DNA of 15,415 nucleotides, taken from NCBI GenBank assembly GCA_049589355.1, contig JBAWAP010000016.1, forward strand, positions 1 through 15,415, written 5' to 3'. The translations under genes and the position numbers were made by a program. Numbering within the stretch: position 1 is the first letter of the stretch; every line of letters begins with the position of its first letter. Below are positions 1 through 5,931 of the stretch, piece by piece. The notes beneath the pieces were generated by a model. That model did no database searches, was not told the DNA's origin, and saw only the letters and a list, made by a program, of their open reading frames with translations. The DNA is from JBAWAP01 sp049589355. Lineage in GTDB: Bacteria > Chloroflexota > Anaerolineae > VGOG01.

Positions 1-266
1 GCCGGTAAGCGGCCTGCACATCTCCGCGGGTGGGCAAATTCAGAAGTGTCATAGCTTCTACTATAACTGATTGCCGTCAATTTTGCGTTAGCAAAACGTC
101 AAAATCCTGTATGCCTGAGCAGTTACGGCTTTTGTTTAGATACTCCCCACGGTGAGAAGACTATCCAGAGCTTCGAGGCCGGTCTCTCTCGATGAATAAA
201 GCGATAAATGAATGATGGACTTGGTTGGTTATACTCGCCAGAGATTTTGCTATCGAATATGATACT
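1..266. other. Gene-free stretch at window edge
   Basis: I see no supportable coding region here. Minus-strand continuations downstream of the lipoprotein stop give only unconvincing peptides, and the plus-strand frame starting at 208 runs through the MITE-like element and resembles nothing. The only local structure I noticed is a small perfect hairpin at 81-96. This may be the decayed remainder of the gene whose 5' part survives at 425-1105, but no recognisable barrel sequence is left. Confidence 0.6.
81..96. repeat. Small perfect hairpin (TTTTGC-GTTA-GCAAAA)
   Basis: A 6-bp perfect stem with a 4-nt loop, flanked on both sides by the direct hexamer CGTCAA. The stem is A/T-rich at its base and lacks a clean T-tract, so it is at best a weak terminator for the minus-strand gene ending at 425. 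Confidence 0.3.
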
Positions 267-426
267 CTTCCCATTCATAAGTGTCAACTTAAGAGAGTGG
301 CCCAGACCTCGGAGGTTTTCAGACGCGATTTCGCCAGCAAACCAACCAGATAATCAAGGCAATTTTGCCAGCAAAGGCACTGGCGGAAACCTCCGAGGTC
401 TTAAGTTGACACTAATGCTTCCCATT
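267..426. mobile_element. MITE-like element with 9-bp target duplication
   Basis: The element proper spans 276-417 (142 bp). Its ends are 19-bp terminal inverted repeats with one mismatch: CATAAGTGTCAACTTAAGA on the left (276-294) and, read from the right end inward, CATTAGTGTCAACTTAAGA (399-417). Immediately outside both ends lies the identical 9-mer CTTCCCATT (267-275 and 418-426), as expected of a target-site duplication. A second perfect inverted repeat of 15 bp (304-318 and 387-401) lies inside. The left end carries about 12 extra bases between the two repeat blocks. There is no room for a transposase, so the element is non-autonomous. Ends beginning CA(T) with a 9-bp duplication are compatible with an IS4-type or similar transposase, which is inference only. 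Confidence 0.82.
304..401. repeat. Inner 15-bp inverted repeat of the MITE
   Basis: The left arm is agacctcggaggttt (304-318) and the right arm aaacctccgaggtct (387-401), perfectly complementary. Each arm also contains an odd palindrome, ACCTC-S-GAGGT. Between the arms, two imperfect copies of a TTTYGCCAGCAAA motif occur, near 331 and 363. A transcript of the whole element would fold into one long stem. Confidence 0.75.
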
Positions 427-1105
427 ATTCGATACTGTGGGCAGTTGTGGCAAAGTTGAAGCCAATCACAATGGTAGCCGGGTCAGCACGCTTAATGCCA
501 TCGTAGGCAGCATTCAGGAGAGGCACGACAACTTCAGGATTGGTTGCAGGGTAATTATGATCCCACACGTCAGCCGAGCCGCCCCAGGCCGCTACGAGCC
601 CTGACCAAGCCGGATGAGCATGATACCGATTCACGACTTCATAGGCAAACTCGCCATATTCAGCCGCGAACCTGGGGGCATCTCGGGTAATCGTCTCGTC
701 CCAAGGAAGACCGGGTGATTTAGGACAAATGATAAAAGCGATGACTTTGAGTCCAGCCTGAGCTAGCTTATCCATCTGCTCGTCAGTGGCTGCCCATTTC
801 CAGCCGTCGTCGCGGAGTTCAACATTCTGCCAAGCGAAATCCGCCAGCCCTTGAACATACTCCAATCCAAGTTCCCTCATGCTGCGGCGTTGGAAATCGT
901 CGTAGCCTCCACCCCCATAGGCACGCACTGTGGGAATAAAATCGGGCAAGTGAGGGGATGGAAGAATTACAGACGTAACTGTTGGTGTTTGGATCAACAT
1001 CGTGGTCGGTGCAGTCGTTTTCGCCGGAACACATCCTACTAGAAACAACACAACGAACACGACGAACACGGTTCTCAATCGCTGTAGTGAAAGTTGATTA
1101 CTCAT
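425..1105 (-). CDS. Lipoprotein with truncated glycosidase-like barrel
   Basis: The 226-residue product has a typical lipoprotein signal: RLR, a hydrophobic stretch, then lipobox LVGC with Cys25. It is therefore probably exported and lipid-anchored. A Thr/Pro-rich linker (about 26-55) follows. Residues about 58-226 resemble the first half of a (beta/alpha)8 glycoside hydrolase of the GH5/GH39/GH42 type, with segments such as GLKVIAF, RYHAHPAWSGLVAAWGGS and LLNAAYDGIKRADPATIVIG. Where such enzymes carry Asn-Glu-Pro with the acid/base Glu, this protein reads Gly-Gly-Ser. The chain stops before the strands that would carry the nucleophile. It is probably a broken or catalytically inactive relative. 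The ATG at 1105 has an AGAGG Shine-Dalgarno site. The TAA at 425-427 overlaps the 9-bp target duplication of the MITE, yet reconstructing the site without the element still gives the same stop. The family assignment is from pattern memory, and substrate is unknown. Confidence 0.6.
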   Translation of the reverse strand: MSNQLSLQRLRTVFVVFVVLFLVGCVPAKTTAPTTMLIQTPTVTSVILPSPHLPDFIPTVRAYGGGGYDDFQRRSMRELGLEYVQGLADFAWQNVELRDDGWKWAATDEQMDKLAQAGLKVIAFIICPKSPGLPWDETITRDAPRFAAEYGEFAYEVVNRYHAHPAWSGLVAAWGGSADVWDHNYPATNPEVVVPLLNAAYDGIKRADPATIVIGFNFATTAHSIE

Positions 1106-1168
1106 ACCAACCTCTCTGCTTTACGGCGGTGCACCGTCCAATTACGGATTATGCAACATGGCGGAGAA

Positions 1169-4100
1169 CTACCCGCTACAACTTACCAACTCAGCCAACA
1201 TCGCTTCGATCTGCCTATCCGTCGAATAGCCCGCCGTAATCGCACCGGACGGACAGCGGGCGGCGCAGGTGCCGCAGCCCAGGCAGGCGGCCTGGTCCAC
1301 CTGGGCGACTAGGACACCCTGACCGTTCTCGCGCACGCTGACGGCATGGAACTCGCAGATTTCCTGGCATGTGCCACAGGCCCGGCAGCGGGCAGCATCC
1401 ACCTGGGCGACAATGGGCTCGACCACGGCCCAGCCCTTGCTCAGCAGAGCGGCAATCCTGGAAGCAGTAGCCAGGCCCCAGACTTGTGCAGCGTGCCCAT
1501 CGTCTGGATGACAGGCGAAGACACCCCGACTTCCAATCTCCAATCTCCAATCTCTAATCTCTAACTCGCCCTCATCCACCGGGGCCAGGACGATGGCCCC
1601 AATCCTCAGCTCTGAACCCAATCCTGGCAGGACGGCCGTAAAGTTGCCCAAGGAGCCGCTCACGGACAGGGGTGGGGCCTCGTTCCGAAACACCCGGAAT
1701 CCTTGGGTCTCTAATGCATTGGCACAGACCACGCCAGCCATTCCATCTCCAATCACCAATACGCTTTGGTCGAGGGAAACGGTGCTCCTGGCCCTGGTCT
1801 CACCCTGGCGCACTTTGGCTACGGCAGAGGCGATGAGATTCCTGGCCTTAGCCGTGGCCCTATCTGGCTCGTCGGCGTGGACCCAGGCGCATTGTTCGCG
1901 GATATTCACAAACTCAAAGCCAGCAAACACTTGACGTTTGACGCTTGACGTTTCACGTTTCACATTTGACGTTTGAAGTTTGCAACGCACCCTCTGGTAG
2001 GTACAGCTATCGCACACCTGATCCAGAGAGCAACACGAGCAGGCAGCCAGCACCACCCGGTCCAGGCCCGCCTCGAAGACGGCCCGCTGGATGGCCTCCG
2101 CTCCTTCCTCGTGGCAGGCGAAGGGGAGGTCCTCAGCGAAAGCCACGCCAGGCAGACGGCGGATCTCACCTACCACCGTATCCACATCCACGACGGCTCC
2201 AATCTCGTCGCCACAGCGGCAGACGAAAACACCAATTCGAGAGGGAACTGAGGGAAGGGAGGGAAATGAGGGAACTGAGGGGAATGCTCGATACGCGGCC
2301 AGATCAGCCATGACTTTGGCAGCGGTAGCCGAGGCGCCCAACGTATCGTCAGGCACAACCCAATACACCCCCTTTCCTCTGCTCCCTTGCTCCCCTGCTC
2401 CCCTGCTCCCTGCTTCCTGCTCCCTGCCATCCGCCAAAATGACCGCCCCCACGTCCAAAACCAGGCGCCCCCCCTGGGCCGCGTGGTCAATGGCCCGCGG
2501 CTCGCAGACCTTGACGCACTCCAGGCACTCGGAGCAGACGCCACAGGAGAGGCAGCGTCCCGCCTCGGCCACGGCCTCTTCCTCGCTGAAGCCCAGGTTG
2601 ATCTCAGCGGAATCCGCTCTCTCAGCTAAGGAGAGCTTGGGCATTTGTGCCCTGGCTTCTGGCTCGACGACAGGTGGAGTATAGTACTCGATGCCGGTGG
2701 TGTCGGGCCGCCCCAGCGTGCGTCCGGCGGCCAGATCCTTGCCCCTGAGGTATCGCACGATGGATTCGGCCGCGCGCTTGCCAGCAGCGATGGCCTCGAT
2801 GACTGTGGCCGGGCCCGTCACCGCATCGCCTCCGGCAAAGACGCCCGGCATATCGGTCGCCAGAGTGAGGGGATCAACGGCGATCCAATCTCCAATCCCT
2901 AACTTCCAATCTCCAATCTCCAATCTCCAATCTCCAACTTCCAACACCTGGCCAATAGCCACGATGACTGTATCCGCCTCGACCGCGAACTCCGAACCGA
3001 GGACGGGTATGGGCCGCCTTCGCCCACCCTCGTCGGGCTCGCCCAGCTCCATGCGCAAACATTCCAAGCCCGTCACCCGCCCGTTCCCGCCCAACACCCT
3101 GATCGGCGTGGTCAAGAATTGAAAGGCAATGCCGTCTTCTTCAGCCTCCTCGATCTCCCACGGATGGGCGGGCATCTCCTCGCGGGAACGGCGATAGAGA
3201 ATCGTGACCTGCTGCGCTCCCCATCGCCTGGCTACCATGGCCGAATCCATGGCTACATTACCTCCACCAATTACCAGCACCCTCTCGCCGACTGGGACTT
3301 CCCGGCCGAGGTTTACCTCCCGCAGGAAATCAACCCCATGGAGCACGCCAGCCAAATCCTCACCCTCAACGTCCAACCTACGGCTGCCATGAGCGCCCAC
3401 CGCTACGAACACAGCATCGTAATCCCTCCCGAGGTCATCCAAGGACAAATCGCCGGCCGGGCCAATGGCGGTGTTGGTCCGGATTTCCACCCCCAAATCC
3501 TCGATAGTCTCGATCTCGCTTTGGAGGACATCTCTGGGCAAGCGATAGGTGGGAATACCGACCGCCATCATGCCGCCAGCCACAGGCAGGGCCTCAAAGA
3601 CGGTGACGGGATGACCTTCGCGGGCCAGGAAGTAGGCGGCGGTGAGCCCAGCCGGCCCTGAACCAACAATAGCAACCTTGCCTTGGACATTCGACTTTGG
3701 ACTTTGGACTTCGGACTTCGGACTTCGAACTTTATCCGCCACGAATCGCTTGAGGTGCTGGATGGCGATCGGCTCATCGTGCTCGCCCCTTCGGCAAGCT
3801 GCCTCGCAGGGGTGATCACAGACCCGACCGCAGATGCTGGGGAAGGGGATGGCTTCGCGTATCAGGGCCAGGGCTTCGGCGAATTTGCCCTGGGCGATGA
3901 GGGCCACATAGCCCTGGACGTGGATGCCGGCTGGGCAGGCGGCTTTGCAAGGCGCCTGCCCACGCTTTTCGATGGCGAAAACGCTTGGCACAGCGTGGTC
4001 GGGCTTATAGATGGCTCTATCAGCGTCTAAGCGTCCAAGCGTCTTGGCGCCCATGCGTTCGCTTGGACGCTGGGGCGCTGCGACGCTGGGACGCTGCACA

Positions 4101-4423
4101 GTCACCGGACAAACAGGGACGCACTCGCCGCAAGCCGTGCACTTGGCCATGTCCACGTAACGGGGATGCTGCTGCACCTCGACCTGGAAATCGCCCCGCT
4201 CTCCCTGAAGCTGCGTCACCTCAGCCTGGGTAAGCAACTGGATGTTCGGATGTTTTACTGCTTCCAGAAACTTGGACGCCAGGAGGTGTGGAGGCTTTCC
4301 AACGCCATCCCCAAGAAAAAGCGATCTCTCCACCAGGCAGACCTCCAGGCCTGAATTGGCGAGATCAAGGGCAGCCTGCAAGCCAGCGATGCTACCGCCG
4401 ACGATCAATACCGCTTTGGTCAT
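1169..4423 (-). CDS. HdrA-like flavoprotein with embedded GltD/NfnB module
   Basis: A 1084-residue iron-sulfur flavoprotein, probably cytoplasmic. Domains in order: Rossmann FAD site (GGSIAG, 9-14); first Fe-S motif CTACGECVPVCP (95-106); GltD-type N-terminal Fe-S domain (Cys159, 163, 198, 202, 206, 210); FAD site GSGPAG (254-259); NAD(P) site GGGNVAMD (386-393); GGDAVTGPATVIEAIAAGKR (531-550); Cys-rich CLSCGVCSECLECVKVCEP (624-642); HdrA-type CRCGDEI (735-741) and NIREQCAWVH (840-849); a second Rossmann site IGDGMAG (891-897); and two C-terminal 4Fe-4S motifs (1013-1023, 1047-1057). HdrA-type sequence thus flanks a GltD/NfnB-like NAD(P)H oxidoreductase. It follows korC directly, so electron exchange between Kor-reduced ferredoxin and NAD(P) is the likely role (inference). 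I chose the ATG at 4423, with GGGAG just upstream, over the GTG at 4435. Seven in-frame short-repeat arrays interrupt it, mostly at domain borders. Confidence 0.85.
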   Translation of the reverse strand: MTKAVLIVGGSIAGLQAALDLANSGLEVCLVERSLFLGDGVGKPPHLLASKFLEAVKHPNIQLLTQAEVTQLQGERGDFQVEVQQHPRYVDMAKCTACGECVPVCPVTVQRPSVAAPQRPSERMGAKTLGRLDADRAIYKPDHAVPSVFAIEKRGQAPCKAACPAGIHVQGYVALIAQGKFAEALALIREAIPFPSICGRVCDHPCEAACRRGEHDEPIAIQHLKRFVADKVRSPKSEVQSPKSNVQGKVAIVGSGPAGLTAAYFLAREGHPVTVFEALPVAGGMMAVGIPTYRLPRDVLQSEIETIEDLGVEIRTNTAIGPAGDLSLDDLGRDYDAVFVAVGAHGSRRLDVEGEDLAGVLHGVDFLREVNLGREVPVGERVLVIGGGNVAMDSAMVARRWGAQQVTILYRRSREEMPAHPWEIEEAEEDGIAFQFLTTPIRVLGGNGRVTGLECLRMELGEPDEGGRRRPIPVLGSEFAVEADTVIVAIGQVLEVGDWRLEIGDWKLGIGDWIAVDPLTLATDMPGVFAGGDAVTGPATVIEAIAAGKRAAESIVRYLRGKDLAAGRTLGRPDTTGIEYYTPPVVEPEARAQMPKLSLAERADSAEINLGFSEEEAVAEAGRCLSCGVCSECLECVKVCEPRAIDHAAQGGRLVLDVGAVILADGREQEAGSRGAGEQGSRGKGVYWVVPDDTLGASATAAKVMADLAAYRAFPSVPSFPSLPSVPSRIGVFVCRCGDEIGAVVDVDTVVGEIRRLPGVAFAEDLPFACHEEGAEAIQRAVFEAGLDRVVLAACSCCSLDQVCDSCTYQRVRCKLQTSNVKRETSSVKRQVFAGFEFVNIREQCAWVHADEPDRATAKARNLIASAVAKVRQGETRARSTVSLDQSVLVIGDGMAGVVCANALETQGFRVFRNEAPPLSVSGSLGNFTAVLPGLGSELRIGAIVLAPVDEGELEIRDWRLEIGSRGVFACHPDDGHAAQVWGLATASRIAALLSKGWAVVEPIVAQVDAARCRACGTCQEICEFHAVSVRENGQGVLVAQVDQAACLGCGTCAARCPSGAITAGYSTDRQIEAMLAELVSCSG
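1526..1567 (-). repeat. In-frame heptamer array (GGAGATT type), residues 953-966
   Basis: Degenerate 7-bp units of GGAGATT (minus strand) encode ELEIRDWRLEIG inside the second Rossmann region of the HdrA-like protein. The same unit forms the array at 2885-2944. Confidence 0.8.
1925..1981 (-). repeat. In-frame heptamer array (CAAACGT type), residues 815-833
   Basis: Degenerate CAAACGT units (minus strand) encode QTSNVKRETSSVKRQ. The array splits the HdrA motif pair between the Cys-rich CDSCTYQRVRC and NIREQCAWVH, which are normally close together. The unit is stop-free only in this orientation; on the plus strand it reads through TGA. Confidence 0.8.
2237..2290 (-). repeat. In-frame 9-mer array (TTCCCTCAG type), residues 712-729
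   Basis: Degenerate 9-bp units encode the Phe/Pro/Ser run FPSVPSFPSLPSVPS immediately before the HdrA-type IGVFVCRCG segment. Confidence 0.75.
2369..2425 (-). repeat. In-frame 8-mer array (GGAGCAGG type), residues 667-685
   Basis: Degenerate 7-8 bp units of GGAGCAGG (minus strand) encode REQEAGSRGAGEQGSRGKG, just after the VGAVILADG segment that closes the Rossmann sheet. Confidence 0.78.
2885..2944 (-). repeat. In-frame heptamer array (GGAGATT type), residues 494-513
   Basis: About eight degenerate GGAGATT units encode LEVGDWRLEIGDWKLGIGDW. The array lies between the VIVAIGQ strand and the TDMPGVFAGGDA motif of the GltD-like module, where GltD relatives have a short variable loop. Confidence 0.85.
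3680..3730 (-). repeat. In-frame heptamer array (AAGTCCR type), residues 232-248
   Basis: Degenerate AAGTCCR units encode VRSPKSEVQSPKSNVQ. The array sits exactly between the Cys-rich GltD N-terminal domain and the GSGPAG FAD motif. Confidence 0.83.
4013..4099 (-). repeat. In-frame degenerate array (GCGTCCAA type), residues 109-137
   Basis: Repeated GCGTC/GACGC cores in both orientations (for example aagcgtccaagcgtc near 4028, and cgctgggacgctgc near 4083) encode a low-complexity Arg/Ala/Pro linker. It sits between the first Fe-S motif and the RAIYKPDHAVPS segment. Less regular than the other arrays. Confidence 0.6.
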
Positions 4424-4439
4424 AGCGTCTCCCACTACC

Positions 4440-4510
4440 AGTGATCAGTTATCAGTAATCAGTGCAAACTCATAGCTGATCACCGATCACCGATCACTGA
4501 TAACCGATTC
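4440..4510. repeat. Stop-rich heptamer array at korC end (TGATAAC / GATCGGT)
   Basis: Degenerate 7-bp units (TGATAAC, GATCGGT and intermediates on the minus strand) fill the gap between korC and the HdrA-like gene and also encode the last residues of KorC. On the minus strand the TGATAAC unit carries stops in all frames; the array supplies the korC TGA at 4487-4489. Confidence 0.8.
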
Positions 4511-5038
4511 ACCGTACTCGTACCCCTTCCCAAAAGCTTTCAGGTTCAACTCCTCAGTCCCCTTGGGAACTGAGGTGCGAACTGCTTCTCGCATGGCCTC
4601 TACTGAGACCACATCGGTCACAGCAGCAAAGAAGCCCAGCATGACGATATTGGCTACGATCTTCCGTCCCATCTCCTCGGCCAGGCGCGTAGCCGGAACC
4701 GAAAGGAGTTTCACATCGGCAGCCAGTTCGCCCCCCTCCACCAAGTCCTCGTCAACGATGAGCAAGGCCTCGTCTCTCAGAGTTGGAGCATACTCATTGT
4801 AGCCCTCCTGCGACATCACGACCAGAATGGAGGGGGCAATAAGATGAGGGTAGTCAATGGGCTCGTCAGAGATGATCACCTGAGCGCTGCAAGCCCCGCC
4901 CCGCGACTCAGGGCCATAGCTCTGGGTGAAGGTGGCCTGTTTCTTATCGTGGATGGCCGCTGCTTTGCCTATGATGTAACCAGAGAGAATGATGCCCTGG
5001 CCTCCGAAGCCAGTTAAGCGGATTTCTTTTCGGCTCAT
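4487..5038 (-). CDS. korC: 2-oxoglutarate:ferredoxin oxidoreductase, gamma subunit
   Basis: A 183-residue gamma domain of the ferredoxin-dependent 2-oxoacid oxidoreductases, which make acyl-CoA and CO2 from 2-oxoacid and CoA. The family signature is clear: LTGFGGQGIILSGYIIGKAA near the N-terminus, then QSYGPESRGGACSAQVIISD and PKGTEELNLKAF. In this family the gamma domain helps form the CoA site and the contact with the alpha subunit. The ATG at 5038 has a good GGAGGA Shine-Dalgarno site and lies 23 bp after the korB stop. The length is normal. The final residues SVISDR and the TGA itself are encoded by a heptamer repeat array, so the natural C-terminus has probably been replaced by repeat sequence. 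Substrate choice (2-oxoglutarate rather than another 2-oxoacid) is inferred from the ferredoxin-alpha-beta-gamma order and the nearby sucCD. Confidence 0.88.
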   Translation of the reverse strand: MSRKEIRLTGFGGQGIILSGYIIGKAAAIHDKKQATFTQSYGPESRGGACSAQVIISDEPIDYPHLIAPSILVVMSQEGYNEYAPTLRDEALLIVDEDLVEGGELAADVKLLSVPATRLAEEMGRKIVANIVMLGFFAAVTDVVSVEAMREAVRTSVPKGTEELNLKAFGKGYEYGESVISDR

Positions 5039-5061
5039 GATTCCTCCGTTCCAGTTGGCTA

Positions 5062-5931
5062 TTATCCAACACCCTTAGCTAATGCTTCGCTGCAGACATC
5101 GAGAAACGTGGGCTTCTCGATGTCCACAAACACCCCTTCGATGATCTCCCCACCCAGTTCGATATCGACTTCCTTGGGATCAATGCCGTGTCTTATGACA
5201 CCATTGTCATGGTAATAGTGCATCTGATCCAGGCCCGTGCGCTGCTTGTTCCAGCGGCCGTACAGAGTAGGACAAGGAGCGATGACCTCCACAAAACTAA
5301 ATCCCCTTTTGTGCAACGCTTCAAGGATAGACTTTTCCAGGCGCCGCACGTGGAGGGCCGTCCAGCGGGCCACATACACCGCCCCACTGGCCGCAGCCAG
5401 GTAAGGAAGGTTGAAAGGGTGTTCGAAGCAGCCATAGGGTGAAGTACTGGTCATAGCCCCTACGGGCGTAGTTGGTCCCACTTGCCCACCGGTCATACCA
5501 TAGTTGAAGTTGTTGACGCAAATAACCGTCATGTCAACGTTGCGGCGAGCAGCGTGGATAAGGTGATTGCCGCCGATGGCGATCAGGTCGCCGTCGCCAC
5601 TGAAGACCACAACTTTGAGCTCAGGATTGGCCAGCTTCAATCCCGTGGCGAAGGGAATCGCTCGCCCGTGAGTGGTGTGGAAGGAATCTAGCTTGACATA
5701 ACCAGCAACCCGTCCCGTGCAACCGATTCCCGAGACCACCGCCACCTTGTCCAAATCCAGCCCAGACTTCTGGAGCGCCTTAATAAAACAGGTCAAAGCC
5801 ACCCCGATGCCACAACCCGAACACCAGATGTGAGGCAGGCGGTCCTCTCGTAACAGATCGTCCATGGGGTGCCTTTGAGGTTCCAAGTTCCGGGTTTCAG
5901 GTTCCAGGTTCACTACTTGCTCGCTGCTCAT
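5062..5931 (-). CDS. korB: 2-oxoglutarate:ferredoxin oxidoreductase, beta subunit
   Basis: A 289-residue TPP-binding catalytic subunit. Residues 37-41 (CSGCG) and Cys71 belong to the beta-subunit region that binds a 4Fe-4S cluster in this family. The TPP/Mg motif runs from GDGD (112-115) to NN (140-141) and continues NYGMTGGQ. SFHTTHGRAIPFATGLKLAN is also characteristic. I place the start at the ATG at 5931: it overlaps the korA stop as ATGA and has an AGGAGGGC Shine-Dalgarno site. The longer frame to 6030 has no such support, and the internal Met23 lacks a ribosome site. With this start the first 22 residues include a repeat-encoded tail (NLEPETRNLEPQ). The close relatives I recall begin near the MDDLLREDRLPHIWCSGCG segment. 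Confidence 0.9.
   Translation of the reverse strand: MSSEQVVNLEPETRNLEPQRHPMDDLLREDRLPHIWCSGCGIGVALTCFIKALQKSGLDLDKVAVVSGIGCTGRVAGYVKLDSFHTTHGRAIPFATGLKLANPELKVVVFSGDGDLIAIGGNHLIHAARRNVDMTVICVNNFNYGMTGGQVGPTTPVGAMTSTSPYGCFEHPFNLPYLAAASGAVYVARWTALHVRRLEKSILEALHKRGFSFVEVIAPCPTLYGRWNKQRTGLDQMHYYHDNGVIRHGIDPKEVDIELGGEIIEGVFVDIEKPTFLDVCSEALAKGVG
5866..5915 (-). repeat. In-frame heptamer array (GGAACCT type) in korB N-terminus
   Basis: Degenerate heptamers related to GGAACCT (minus strand) encode NLEPETRNLEP at residues 8-18 of KorB. The unit has no stop codon in any frame on either strand. Confidence 0.8.

Noticed and set aside
208..459. Plus-strand 83-residue open frame
   Set aside because: It runs through the MITE and into the antisense of the lipoprotein gene, has no clear ribosome site, and its peptide has no protein-like pattern.
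2885..2944. Possible CRISPR array
   Set aside because: Repeat units are 7 bp, contiguous and degenerate with no unique spacers; they are read in frame within a gene.
1169..4423. Glutamate synthase small subunit (gltD) as the gene name
   Set aside because: The GltD-like part covers only about residues 155-560; HdrA-type sequence lies on both sides, and no glutamate synthase large subunit is nearby.
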